Assembly (NCBI GenBank): GCA_016710625.1
Contig: JADJVK010000020.1
Coordinates: forward strand, 1-64,000
Direction: 5' to 3'
Length of the DNA stretch: 64,000 nt
From: Saprospiraceae bacterium
Lineage (GTDB): Bacteria; Bacteroidota; Bacteroidia; Chitinophagales; Saprospiraceae
How positions within the stretch are numbered: the stretch's first letter is position 1; every line of letters begins with the position of its first letter. The translations under genes were made by a program, and so were the position numbers. The notes under the pieces were generated by a model, which saw nothing but the letters and a program-made list of their open reading frames with translations, made no database searches and had not been told where the DNA came from. This document shows positions 49,817-58,831 of the stretch, piece by piece.

Positions 49817-50446
49817 TTATTTTTGAACTACTTCTCCTTTCAAATATAAAATACTTCTTTTATTTTCAGTATTATCATAAACCACTATTCCTTGGTTTAT
49901 CATTCCTAATTTCCCTATGCTATTGAACTCAACAACTAAAGTAGCTTCTTCCCCTGGATTTATTTTGCTTTTCGGATAATTTGTAATGGTGCAATCACAT
50001 GAGGATCGGACATTGGATATTTGATAAGGTGATTCTCCTGTATTGGTTACTTTGAATAATGCAACGTAGGTTTTTCCTTCAATTATTTTAGCGAAATCGT
50101 GCTCTTTCATGTCCCATTCCACTGTTGTCACTTCTGGTACAATGAGCTCTGTTGGCGGACCTTCCAATCTATATTTTGCATAATCAATCACATACTTTTT
50201 CTCAGTAGCTGGCAATTGATCAAAGATTTTCAATATCAGATCATCGGGTTCAACATCTCTTAATTGATGAGCATAATTCAAAATATCTAATTTATCTTGA
50301 TAGGTAAGAGATGTTAGTATTTTTTTTAACTTTGCATTGGTTACGTTGTCATCTGATTGGGCTTTAGATACGAAAGCATTGAGCATCAGGAATGCACCCA
50401 ACAATATATAATGACTATATTTTAATATATGACTTTCGGTTTTCAA
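49817..50446 (-). CDS. DUF1573 periplasmic protein
   Basis: 209 aa, clean. Signal peptide (YSHYILLGAFLMLNAFVSKAQ). The C-terminal half is an Ig-like DUF1573 domain: GKTYVALFKVTNTGESPYQI, SSCDCTITNYPKS, NPGEEATLVVEFNSIGKLG and SILYLKGEV. Common in Bacteroidota, role unknown. It is divergent from the protease gene at 50569 and is followed by the DinB gene. Confidence 0.85.
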   Translation of the reverse strand: MKTESHILKYSHYILLGAFLMLNAFVSKAQSDDNVTNAKLKKILTSLTYQDKLDILNYAHQLRDVEPDDLILKIFDQLPATEKKYVIDYAKYRLEGPPTELIVPEVTTVEWDMKEHDFAKIIEGKTYVALFKVTNTGESPYQISNVRSSCDCTITNYPKSKINPGEEATLVVEFNSIGKLGMINQGIVVYDNTENKRSILYLKGEVVQK

Positions 50447-50568
50447 GATACAAGCTTTAAGATGTTGATAAACAAATATTTTACAAAATTAGTGTAAGAT
50501 ATAAGAAATTTACGAATATAAAATAAAATTAGTTTCATAAACGTTTATAAGTTTAAAAAAATTCTATT

Positions 50569-52023
50569 TTGAAGCCATTTTTAAAACAAAATATAATAAT
50601 TTTTTTAGTCGCTATCTGTAGTGCTTTCATTGGTGCTTATCTGGCTTTGCAGCTTCAGAAACCTGCTCAAATTGTTTTGAATAATGAAATCCCTGCTCAA
50701 TTCAGCAATTATAGTGAATCTTTATTCAATGGCAATGTGGCTCAAAAAAATTTGAATATCCCTTCCAATTCTTTTGTCTTTGCAGCAAAAAAAGCTACAA
50801 ATGCCGTTGTAAACATCAAATCACTTTTTGGAGGTGGCGATTTTTCTTTTTGGACTCATAATACGCCCATTTCAATTTCTAATGGCTCAGGGGTATTGGT
50901 TTCTCCCGACGGCTATATCGTGACCAATCGTCATGTAGTGAACGGAAGTTCTGAAATTGAAATTACGATGAATGACAAATCTACCTACAAAGCTGATTTG
51001 GTCGGAACGGATGCTACTACAGATATTGCATTACTAAAAATTAATGCTAAATTACAATTGCCTTTTTTGTTTTTCGGAAATTCTGATTCTATCCAATTGG
51101 GGGAATGGGTGATGGCAGTGGGCAATCCATTTAATTTGGAATCTACCGTAACTGCTGGTATTGTGAGTGCTAAAGGTAGAAGTATCAATATTTTAGAGGA
51201 TGCATATGCCATAGAATCTTTCATCCAAACAGATGCAGTGGTGAATCCAGGGAATAGCGGTGGAGCTTTGGTGAATGGCAAAGGTGATTTGATTGGCATC
51301 AATACGGCAATCATCACAAAATCAGGAAAATACGAAGGCTATTCTTTTTCTATTCCTTCCAATTTAGTGCTCAAAACCATACAAGATTTGAAAAAATATG
51401 GCTTTGCACAAAGAGCTATTTTAGGGGCGAAAATTGACAATCTTAACCCAATGGATGTCGAAATCAATCATTTAGAAAACTCCAATGGAGTAGTTATTTT
51501 ATCTGTTGCAAAAAATAGTGCAGCTGCGATTTGTGGTTTAGAAAAAGGAGATGTTTTGTTGGCGATAAATAACAAAAAGTTTAGTTCAAGACCAGAATTT
51601 CAAGAAATCTTAGGTGCATTTAAGCCAGGAAATTTGATTTCAATAGATTTTGTTAGGAAAGGATCTCCTATGAATACTCATGCTGTGCTCCGAAACAAAG
51701 AAAATAATTTGGATGTAATAGAAAAGCCCAATCCTGAAATCGCAGAAAAATTAGGCATTAAGCTAAGAGACCTCACTAAAAATGAAGCTCCAAAATATAG
51801 CAATAGCAAAGGCGTCATCGTCACTTACGTAAATCCCAAAAGTAAAATGGGAAGAACGAATCTAGCTGCTGGATTTTGTATCTTAAAAATAAATGACCAA
51901 ACCTTTGAAAATTTGGATGAGTTTCTTTTGTTGCTGAACAATCAAAGAGGCAAAGTCGTATTTGAGGGCATTTATGAGAATTATTCTGAACCATATTTTT
52001 ATGCTTTTGATTTAGTGAAATAA
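50569..52023 (+). CDS. Trypsin-like (DegP/HtrA-type) serine protease with PDZ domains
   Basis: 484 aa, clean. N-terminal membrane anchor (IIFLVAICSAFIGAYLAL). Catalytic triad His122 (VTNRHVV), Asp152 (TTDIALLKI) and Ser230 (NPGNSGGALV). Two C-terminal PDZ-like domains (GVVILSVAKNSAAAICGLEKGD; KGVIVTYVNPKSKMG). Expected to degrade or refold damaged periplasmic proteins. The only start in frame near the anchor is TTG at 50569; no upstream ATG is available, so TTG is likely genuine. The gene stands alone, divergent from DUF1573. Confidence 0.93.
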   Translation: MKPFLKQNIIIFLVAICSAFIGAYLALQLQKPAQIVLNNEIPAQFSNYSESLFNGNVAQKNLNIPSNSFVFAAKKATNAVVNIKSLFGGGDFSFWTHNTPISISNGSGVLVSPDGYIVTNRHVVNGSSEIEITMNDKSTYKADLVGTDATTDIALLKINAKLQLPFLFFGNSDSIQLGEWVMAVGNPFNLESTVTAGIVSAKGRSINILEDAYAIESFIQTDAVVNPGNSGGALVNGKGDLIGINTAIITKSGKYEGYSFSIPSNLVLKTIQDLKKYGFAQRAILGAKIDNLNPMDVEINHLENSNGVVILSVAKNSAAAICGLEKGDVLLAINNKKFSSRPEFQEILGAFKPGNLISIDFVRKGSPMNTHAVLRNKENNLDVIEKPNPEIAEKLGIKLRDLTKNEAPKYSNSKGVIVTYVNPKSKMGRTNLAAGFCILKINDQTFENLDEFLLLLNNQRGKVVFEGIYENYSEPYFYAFDLVK

Positions 52024-52073
52024 AAAAAGTTCAATCTAATTTTTTAACATATCACAATAAGTTATTATTCTTA

Positions 52074-52104
52074 TTTGAAATCTAATTGAAATACATTACC
52101 TTTG
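52074..52104 (+). promoter_or_regulatory. Bacteroidota promoter of the gene at 52192
   Basis: TTTG at 52074-52077 and TACCTTTG at 52097-52104, spaced 19 bases: the best consensus match in the window. Transcription should begin near 52111, upstream of the hairpin at 52137-52166. Confidence 0.65.
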
Positions 52105-52136
52105 TGTGGTAATTTTATTAAAATTTCTTATTCGAG

Positions 52137-52166
52137 CCTGATAATGCATTGAGTTGCATTATCAGG
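52137..52166 (+). terminator. Perfect 12-bp hairpin with T-rich tail inside the leader of the next gene
   Basis: CCTGATAATGCA (52137-52148), loop TTGAGT, TGCATTATCAGG (52155-52166), then TTTGTTTTT. It has terminator form and can end the protease transcript, but it also lies downstream of the promoter at 52074-52104 and 25 bases before the next ATG, so it could work as an attenuator. Confidence 0.7.
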
Positions 52167-52191
52167 TTTGTTTTTAAAATATCATATTTTT

Positions 52192-53571
52192 ATGAAAACA
52201 TTAGATAGTATTTATCAAGAAAAATTGGATGAAATCGGAAAAGACATCCAAGATTCGGATCAACTTCAACAATTTTTAGAATCTGAAGAAGAGGATGATT
52301 TTAAAATACTTTGTGAGTTATATGAGCCTCGAATTCTAGAGGTTTTTCATGAGGTAGCAAATGAAAATCCACTACAACTTGTTTCTTTAGAAAAATATTT
52401 ATTAGACGAAAAATTTGAAGGTTTATTTTTACAAAAAATCTTAGGGTATTCCGTTTTAAGAGGTGAAATCGATAAAAACTATAAATATACCCGCCCACAA
52501 AACCATTTCAAAGAAATCCTAATCGCTATCTGCGAATCTGCCAATTTTGATTTTATCAAAAGAAGAATTGGACAGACTTTACAAATTGGGTTTGCCTTGA
52601 GTAGCGACATTTGGATTACGAATTTAATCAATTCGATTGATAATAAAAAAGTTAGATATTTTCTTCAGACATTAAAATCTGATAAATTCAGGTTGGATAA
52701 TGAAAGAGCGATTGGCTACCAAAAATATAAAAGACAATTTATTTCTGAAAATTATTTCTCTGCCGACTTCCCACAAAATTTGTCTGAGCTGAAAGTTGAA
52801 TTCGGAAGTTTGAGAAGTTTCCTTTATGAAAGGATTCGCAGAAAAATGAAAAACGACAATTTGATTGGTGAGTTTCAGACTTTTTTAGAGAGAAAAGAAT
52901 TCTACGATCACACTGAAAGAGTTGAAATTTTCGCATTGTTTGCCAACTTTTTCGAATTAATGGATGATGAAAAATCTACCTTATTCAAATTGCTCAACGA
53001 AACGAGAAAAGCAGATAAAAACTTTAGCATACAATTCTTGAATGTTATTTCAGATATGTATGTTGCAGGATTACCAATGGACGCTACTACTGACAAAAGA
53101 GTTTCGAACTTAATTGATGATAAAATCAATGACCAATTAAGTGAATTCTATACTTTAACAGATGTTATCCACACAAAAGGGTATATGAATAATGATGTGA
53201 TGGATGCAGTGAGAGTAGCTTACAACAAACATGAAGGATTGTCTATTTTCAACGAATGTACTCGATATGTAATCTTAGGATATATCAGTAGATTTTTGAA
53301 AAATATTGGAGAAGGCGATTACCACGACTATTTCGAGCTTTCTAGAATATTCACAGTATATATGAATATGTTCAGCAACGAAGAATTCAATCAGTCTGTT
53401 GAAAAATTGTCTAGAAACTATGTTGATAAGTTGCTTAGAAGATTCTCCGATAAAAGAGGAAGAGACTATCAAGACATCAAACGATTCGTATCCAATTCGT
53501 TTGTGGAAGTTGGTTTCTTGAAAGAAAAAGAAGTTACAGAAATATTCAAGACAAGAAGAAAACCTAAATAA
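52192..53571 (+). CDS. Uncharacterised 459-aa helical protein
   Basis: The start MKTLDSIYQEKLDEIGKD at ATG 52192 is chosen over an upstream TTG (52168) because that lies against the hairpin. Highly charged and helical, with no signal peptide or membrane helix, so probably cytoplasmic. Noted stretches: LIAICESANFDFIKRRIG, SLRSFLYERIRRKMKN, EFYDHTERVEIFALFANFFEL and a basic tail TEIFKTRRKPK. I do not recognise the family. Leader hairpin (52137-52166) suggests regulated expression. A bidirectional terminator follows. Confidence 0.7.
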   Translation: MKTLDSIYQEKLDEIGKDIQDSDQLQQFLESEEEDDFKILCELYEPRILEVFHEVANENPLQLVSLEKYLLDEKFEGLFLQKILGYSVLRGEIDKNYKYTRPQNHFKEILIAICESANFDFIKRRIGQTLQIGFALSSDIWITNLINSIDNKKVRYFLQTLKSDKFRLDNERAIGYQKYKRQFISENYFSADFPQNLSELKVEFGSLRSFLYERIRRKMKNDNLIGEFQTFLERKEFYDHTERVEIFALFANFFELMDDEKSTLFKLLNETRKADKNFSIQFLNVISDMYVAGLPMDATTDKRVSNLIDDKINDQLSEFYTLTDVIHTKGYMNNDVMDAVRVAYNKHEGLSIFNECTRYVILGYISRFLKNIGEGDYHDYFELSRIFTVYMNMFSNEEFNQSVEKLSRNYVDKLLRRFSDKRGRDYQDIKRFVSNSFVEVGFLKEKEVTEIFKTRRKPK

Positions 53572-53582
53572 TAGGAAAATAA

Positions 53583-53615
53583 AAAAAGGACTTTGAGCTA
53601 TTCAAAGTCCTTTTT
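53583..53615. terminator. Bidirectional terminator between convergent genes
   Basis: AAAAAGGACTTTGA (53583-53596) pairs with TCAAAGTCCTTTTT (53602-53615), with A run before and T run after, so it works for both strands. It includes the last codons of the gene at 53598. Confidence 0.85.
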
Positions 53616-53984
53616 AGTTTTCAGCAACCCAAAGAATCTCAATAAATTATCTTCTACGTTTTCATTATAAATTTTGAGCATCAAAGCTTTCCTAGGAAAT
53701 TTTTTAGGCTCTGGAAATATGATTTTTATCGGATAGTGTTGGTAGCCAATATCATCAAAAAGTTTCAATTGGTTTTTCATGCACTTCAATCGAAATAATT
53801 TTAATTCTTCAAAATTTTTAGGCAATGGCAAGTCGCCAAAATCATTTTCTTTCAAAAATTCTTTGACCATTTCGAAAGTATTGACATAGGTAGAGCCAGC
53901 GAAAACAGTGGTAAACACCACTCCATCACTCACACCGCCCTGATTATCATCAGTTTCCGTAGGAAAGTTTAATCTTATCGACAT
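53598..53984 (-). CDS. Uncharacterised 128-aa protein
   Basis: The start MSIRLNFPTETDDNQGG (ATG 53982-53984) is preferred over an upstream extension rich in rare text. Soluble and charged: VVFTTVFAGSTYVNTFEMVK, LPLPKNFEELKLFRLKCMKN, YPIKIIFPEPKKFPRKALML. No known motif recognised. It converges with the 459-aa gene and diverges from the penicillin-binding protein gene. Confidence 0.6.
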   Translation of the reverse strand: MSIRLNFPTETDDNQGGVSDGVVFTTVFAGSTYVNTFEMVKEFLKENDFGDLPLPKNFEELKLFRLKCMKNQLKLFDDIGYQHYPIKIIFPEPKKFPRKALMLKIYNENVEDNLLRFFGLLKTKKDFE

Positions 53985-54075
53985 ATTTATTAAAATAAAA
54001 TCATACAAATATCTAAAAATGACAATTATATTCGTTTATCCTCGTTGAGATTATATATAATTACTTTCAAAAGCT

Positions 54076-54083
54076 TATTTTTG
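54076..54083 (+). promoter_or_regulatory. -7 box of the penicillin-binding protein gene
   Basis: TATTTTTG, 18 bases before ATG 54102. It overlaps the longer open frame that begins at 54045, which supports 54102 as the true start. Confidence 0.5.
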
Positions 54084-54101
54084 CAATTGTTAAAAAATAA
54101 T

Positions 54102-56672
54102 ATGAGCTATTCAAACAACCAAGGAAACGGATTACCAAATCCAACTCAAGAATGGAGAAATTCTTTCCATACCAACCTAACAAAGTGGATGTGGCGGATT
54201 TTTGTTGGCTCCATCATTGGCATTTTTCTTACATTTTTTCTATTATCATTTTCTGGTTTACCTTCTTTTGAGAAATTGGAAAATCCCTCTGTCAATCTAG
54301 CTTCCGTTGCTCTTGATTGCAATAATGGCGTTTTGGGAAAATATTACTTAGAAAACAGATTGCCAGTTACTTATGAAAGATTGTCTCCTAATTTAGTAAA
54401 AGCTCTTATTGCTACTGAAGATGTTCGATATTATGAACATGCTGGAATAGATTTCAAATCTTTTGCTAGGGTTTTCTATGGCTTGGTTACTTTAAATACT
54501 AAAAAAGGGGGTGGTAGTACCATTACCCAACAACTTGCAAAATTATTATATTCAGATAGAGACAAAGCCGATAATATTTTCAAATTAGTCGTCATTAAAC
54601 TTAAAGAATGGATAACTGCGGTTAAATTAGAACGATCGTATACTAAAGAGGAAATTATTGCCAATTATTTAAATCAATATGATTTTAACAATGGAGCAAG
54701 TGGAATCAGTGCTGCTTCTGAAATATATTTTGCTAAAACACCTAACAATTTGAATATACAAGAGTCTGCAATGCTCATTGGAATGTTACAAAATGCTTCT
54801 TTGTTCAATCCTATGAAAAGGCCAGAAAGGTGCCTAACAAGGAGAAATACCGTTTTAGCACAAATGATGAATAATGGCAGTTTGAGTAAAAATGATTTTG
54901 AAAAACTAAAGAAAACACCATTAGATATTTCCAAATTCAAAAGAGAAAATCATACCGATGGGACTGCCACTTATTTTAGAATGGCACTTAGCGAAGAGGT
55001 AAAAAAGATATTAGAAAGAGAAGAATGTAGAAAACCAGATGGCAATAAATACAATTTATACACTGATGGTTTAAAAATCTATACCACTATTAATGCCAAT
55101 ATGCAAAAAATAGCAGAGGCAACCATGCTAGAACATATGGCAGAAATTCAAAAGCGATTTTTTCAAGTTTGGAGTGGGAAAGACCCTTGGACTTACAAAT
55201 CTGCAAAAACTACATCTGAGGAATTAACCTATAGACAAAAGACCTTAAGAAGATTAATTTTCGAATCAGAGCGATATCAAACTATCAAACCAAAATATTT
55301 TGATGAAATCCAGGATGAATTAGAAAGTACTTATGCTGGTTTCGATTTGAAAGATGTTTATATTGACAAACTTATCGAAGAAGAAAAAAAAGCAGGTTCT
55401 TTGGAAAAAGATCGAACGATTTCAGTAGAAAATATTGCTATTTTAAAATCAATTTTAAGTTCAAATTTGTGGGCAAAAATAAAATCTCAGTTTTTAAAAT
55501 TACAGACAGAATCAGAGAAAGTGTTCAAAACTTCTGTAAAAATGAGAGTATTTGCCTATAATACAGTAGGTTATAAAGATACAACCATGTCTCCATTAGA
55601 TTCTATCAAATACAATAGAATGTTTTTACAGACGGGCATCATGGCAGTTGACCCTATCACAGGGCAAGTGAAAGCATGGGTCGGTGGCATCAACCACAAA
55701 TTTTTCCAATATGACCATGTGAAATCGAGAAGACAAGTTGGTTCGACTTTCAAACCATTTATTTATTCCACAGCAATTGCTTTTCAAGGAACTTCACCTT
55801 GTGCAACTGTGATTGATCAACCACAAACAATTCATGTGGGTGAAGGGGAATTTAAAATTGGTAAAGACTGGACACCGCATAATGCTGAAGGCGGCTATTC
55901 CTACAAGTCATTGACTTTGATGGATGGTTTGAAATTATCAAAAAATACGGTTTCTGTATATTTGATGAAACAGCTGCAAAGTACATTACCTGTCCGTTCA
56001 CTCATACATAATATGGGAGTGGATACTTCCAAAATTCCAAAAACTCCAGCAATATGTCTGGGTTCTGCCGATATGTCTGTTTACGAAATGGCAGGAGCAT
56101 ACACCACATTTGCGAATGATGGTAAATATAATAGACCTATTTATATCACAAAAATAGAAGATAAAAATGGTAGAGTGATTTATCAAGAACTTCCTGAAGA
56201 AAGGCAAGCATTACCGTCTCAAGCCAATTATGCGATGGTACAGATGTTGAAATATGTTACGAAAGGAGCTGGTGGGTTATCTGGATTGAAAAGCGAAATT
56301 GGAGGGAAGACAGGTACAACCAATGATTATGTGGATGGCTGGTTCATGGGTATCACTCCAGGATTAGTGGTGAGCACATGGGTTGGTGGTGAGGATAGAT
56401 GGTTTCGATTTTTATCATTAGCCGATGGACAAGGAGCAAGAATGGCAAGACCTTTCTTCGCAAAATTCATCCGAAAGTTAGAAGCTGACCCCACCTCGGG
56501 ATTTGATAGTAATTTAAGATTCAAAAGACCTGCTGGAGATTTAGCGGTAGAATTGGATTGTGGAAGTTACAACAAAGATGAATTAGATGAAAATCAAAGT
56601 GGCGGAGAGGATTTTATGCCAGATTTCGATGAAGTGAAAGCCAAAAAGCCAGACGAAAATGAGGAATTTTAA
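54102..56672 (+). CDS. Class A penicillin-binding protein (PBP1a type)
   Basis: 856 aa from ATG 54102 (MSYSNNQGNG). It polymerises glycan strands and cross-links peptides of peptidoglycan in the periplasm. Transmembrane helix 30-50. GT51 domain with catalytic Glu106 (ATEDVRYYEHAGID) and GGSTITQQLAKLLYS. Transpeptidase domain: SxxK in VGSTFKPFIYST, SxN in LKLSKNTVSVYLMK, and KTGT in GGKTGTTNDYVDG. MAVDPITGQVKAWVGG is the class A signature. The C-terminal tail is acidic. The DUF1990-like gene follows after 32 bases and may be co-transcribed. Confidence 0.96.
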   Translation: MSYSNNQGNGLPNPTQEWRNSFHTNLTKWMWRIFVGSIIGIFLTFFLLSFSGLPSFEKLENPSVNLASVALDCNNGVLGKYYLENRLPVTYERLSPNLVKALIATEDVRYYEHAGIDFKSFARVFYGLVTLNTKKGGGSTITQQLAKLLYSDRDKADNIFKLVVIKLKEWITAVKLERSYTKEEIIANYLNQYDFNNGASGISAASEIYFAKTPNNLNIQESAMLIGMLQNASLFNPMKRPERCLTRRNTVLAQMMNNGSLSKNDFEKLKKTPLDISKFKRENHTDGTATYFRMALSEEVKKILEREECRKPDGNKYNLYTDGLKIYTTINANMQKIAEATMLEHMAEIQKRFFQVWSGKDPWTYKSAKTTSEELTYRQKTLRRLIFESERYQTIKPKYFDEIQDELESTYAGFDLKDVYIDKLIEEEKKAGSLEKDRTISVENIAILKSILSSNLWAKIKSQFLKLQTESEKVFKTSVKMRVFAYNTVGYKDTTMSPLDSIKYNRMFLQTGIMAVDPITGQVKAWVGGINHKFFQYDHVKSRRQVGSTFKPFIYSTAIAFQGTSPCATVIDQPQTIHVGEGEFKIGKDWTPHNAEGGYSYKSLTLMDGLKLSKNTVSVYLMKQLQSTLPVRSLIHNMGVDTSKIPKTPAICLGSADMSVYEMAGAYTTFANDGKYNRPIYITKIEDKNGRVIYQELPEERQALPSQANYAMVQMLKYVTKGAGGLSGLKSEIGGKTGTTNDYVDGWFMGITPGLVVSTWVGGEDRWFRFLSLADGQGARMARPFFAKFIRKLEADPTSGFDSNLRFKRPAGDLAVELDCGSYNKDELDENQSGGEDFMPDFDEVKAKKPDENEEF

Positions 56673-56704
56673 GTCATTTTCTTAACCAATCAAAGAGATA
56701 ATTA

Positions 56705-57283
56705 ATGTCTATTTTTTTATTGGGTTATGATGAAAAATCTGTCATTAAATATTATGACAAACAACTAAAAAAGTCTTTTTCATACAAACCTATATTTTTG
56801 ACAAAAAACACCAAAAACAAAGTCAAAGGCTTTGATTATGATGCTATTAGAGTGAAATTGGGTACAGGTAAAAAAGTATTTGAAATAGGCAAACAGGCAA
56901 TAATGCAATGGGAAATGTTTCCCAAAAAATGGATAAAACTTTATCCAACAAAACCCGCTATTGGAATAGGTGAAACGGTAGCAGTTACTGCCAAATTTCT
57001 AGGATTATGGTGGGTAAATATCACTAGAATTGCCTATGTGATCAATGATATGGAAATATTCGGATTTGCTTATGGCACTTTACCCGGACATATGGAAAAA
57101 GGAGAAGAACTCTTTCAAATAAGAATGGATGAGAAAGAAAATGTCTATTTTGAATTAATTGCAATTTCAAAACCCAACACCTTAATTGCAAAAATTTCAT
57201 ACAATATGATGCGATCCTTACAAAAAAAATTCAGAGAAGAAGCTGCAAATGCCGTTTATGAATATGTAAGGATAAGGAAATAG
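56705..57283 (+). CDS. DUF1990 family protein
   Basis: 192 aa, clean. AIMQWEMFPKKWIKLYP, VAVTAKFLGLWWVNITRIAY and FGFAYGTLPGHMEKGEELF are the DUF1990 hallmarks. Function unknown; the fold is thought to be a small beta-barrel related to lipid-binding folds. It lies 32 bases after the penicillin-binding protein gene and is followed by a bidirectional terminator that begins at its stop codon. Confidence 0.85.
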   Translation: MSIFLLGYDEKSVIKYYDKQLKKSFSYKPIFLTKNTKNKVKGFDYDAIRVKLGTGKKVFEIGKQAIMQWEMFPKKWIKLYPTKPAIGIGETVAVTAKFLGLWWVNITRIAYVINDMEIFGFAYGTLPGHMEKGEELFQIRMDEKENVYFELIAISKPNTLIAKISYNMMRSLQKKFREEAANAVYEYVRIRK

Positions 57284-57319
57284 ATATAATTAAGCACAAC
57301 TGTTGTACTTAATTATATC
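57283..57319. terminator. Bidirectional hairpin between convergent genes
   Basis: GATATAATTAAG (57283-57294) pairs with CTTAATTATATC (57308-57319), and the loop contains ACAAC/GTTGT that can pair further. It lies between the DUF1990 gene and dapA, which converge. Confidence 0.75.
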
Positions 57320-57352
57320 TTCTATAAATTAATATAATAATTTGATAATTAT

Positions 57353-58249
57353 TTATTCCCCGATTTTTGCAATTTCTTGTTTAAGTCTTTGATAAGTACT
57401 TTCTCCAACTTTCACTAATGGTAATCTAAGATGGCTTTCACAAATCCCTAAAATTTCCATAGTAGCTTTTATTCCGCCAGGGTTTCCATCCACATATAAC
57501 CATTTGTGAAGATCCAACAATTGATTATTCAATTTTCTAGCAGTTTCAAAATCATTATTTAAAGCAGCTCTAGTCATGGAAGAAAAAGCTACTGGATATG
57601 CATTTGCTATTACAGAAATTACACCATCTGCACCAGCTGCTATCAAAGGCAACGTAATTGGGTCATCACCTGATAATACAAGGAAATTCTCAGGTTTATA
57701 TTTGATTATGTGCATCACTTGAGCCACATTTCCAGATGCTTCTTTGACAGCTAAAAATTTAGAAGAGCTTTTCGCTAATCTAATGATGGTTTCACCTTCA
57801 ACGTTTGAACTAGTTCTGCTGGGCACATTATAAATAATAATCGGCAATGGAGATGCTTCAGCTATTTTCATATAATGTTGATAAATGCCCTCTTGAGTCG
57901 GTTTATTGTAAGCTGGGCTACTACTCATGATTGCATCAAAACCAGTGAAATCATAAGTTTTCAATTTTTCTACTAATGACAAAGTATTGTTTCCACCAAA
58001 AAAACCAGCCACTAAAGGAACTCTTTTATTCACAGTTTTAACAGTAAAATCTAAAACCGATCTACATTCCGCTGCTGATAATGGAATTGCCTCACCAGTA
58101 GTACCTAACGAAACAATATAATCCACACCGTTTTTTTGAACAACATGCTCAATAACTCTTTCTAAAGCGTCAAAATTAATTGCCCCATCCTCCTTGAAAG
58201 GAGTAATCAATGCAACGCCAGTGCCTCTAAACCTACTATTATCTCCCAT
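57353..58249 (-). CDS. dapA: 4-hydroxy-tetrahydrodipicolinate synthase
   Basis: 298 aa, clean. Condenses pyruvate with aspartate semialdehyde, the first step of the lysine/diaminopimelate branch, needed for the peptidoglycan peptide. Schiff-base Lys169 (FLAVKEASGN), catalytic Tyr140 (IIIYNVPSRT) and the SLGTTGEAIPLS loop with Thr51 are all present. Other signatures are SSPAYNKPTQEGIYQHY and LSGDDPITLPL. Second-gene partner is the small DUF6913-like gene 10 bases upstream. Confidence 0.97.
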   Translation of the reverse strand: MGDNSRFRGTGVALITPFKEDGAINFDALERVIEHVVQKNGVDYIVSLGTTGEAIPLSAAECRSVLDFTVKTVNKRVPLVAGFFGGNNTLSLVEKLKTYDFTGFDAIMSSSPAYNKPTQEGIYQHYMKIAEASPLPIIIYNVPSRTSSNVEGETIIRLAKSSSKFLAVKEASGNVAQVMHIIKYKPENFLVLSGDDPITLPLIAAGADGVISVIANAYPVAFSSMTRAALNNDFETARKLNNQLLDLHKWLYVDGNPGGIKATMEILGICESHLRLPLVKVGESTYQRLKQEIAKIGE

Positions 58250-58259
58250 TATATTAAAA

Positions 58260-58814
58260 TTAAACTAGTTCTAATTTCTTAGTTGAAATTGAAATTTTAT
58301 TTAAATACTTATTAACATCCAATGCAAATTCTTTAAAATCAAACATGCCTTTACTCTCAACCATAAAGTCAAAACAGAAATGATTTTCGCAAAAATTGCC
58401 TATTTTAAAGCCAGCTTTAGTCGCATAGGCTAATTTTTCAAGGCGTATATTGGGCGTTTCGAAAAAACAAATGAGCATGTCAAACTCTTGTTTTAAAAAA
58501 TGCCTAACCGATTCGGTTTTAGTTTCGTTAAGATTTTTCAAATCTGAATTGGTACAGAAACTAAATGATGGAACTTTATCTGCTTTTTTCAACTTAGGTA
58601 AATAACCGATTAAAGTTACTTTTTTACCCATTTGACGTAATTTTTCACAATAATTCATCACAATACTTTCAGCATCCTTTTTTGTACTATCAAAAATAAT
58701 AGCAATCTGATTTGCTTGCTGAAGATCTTTTCGGTTTCTGTTTGTTTGTACAATACTCTTTTTCACCGCATTAACGCTATAATTACGGATTCTTTTGATT
58801 AAAAATTGCTTCAT
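58260..58814 (-). CDS. DUF6913-like protein
   Basis: 184 aa, clean. A Bacteroidota-specific protein often next to dapA. It opens with MKQFLIKRIRNYSVNAVKKS and contains IAIIFDSTKKDAESIVMNY, KKVTLIGYLPKLKK, FLKQEFDMLICFF and KAGFKIGNF. The alternating strands and helices suggest a Rossmann-like fold. Function unknown. It lies between accA (18 bases upstream) and dapA (10 bases downstream), in one operon. Confidence 0.75.
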   Translation of the reverse strand: MKQFLIKRIRNYSVNAVKKSIVQTNRNRKDLQQANQIAIIFDSTKKDAESIVMNYCEKLRQMGKKVTLIGYLPKLKKADKVPSFSFCTNSDLKNLNETKTESVRHFLKQEFDMLICFFETPNIRLEKLAYATKAGFKIGNFCENHFCFDFMVESKGMFDFKEFALDVNKYLNKISISTKKLELV

Positions 58815-58831
58815 AGTGCTCTAAATTTCAA

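Noticed and set aside
52168..52191. TTG start at 52168 for the 459-aa protein
   Set aside because: It would place the start against the terminator-like hairpin; ATG 52192 fits the conserved opening better.
54045..54101. Upstream extension of the penicillin-binding protein
   Set aside because: The extension overlaps the likely promoter box at 54076-54083.
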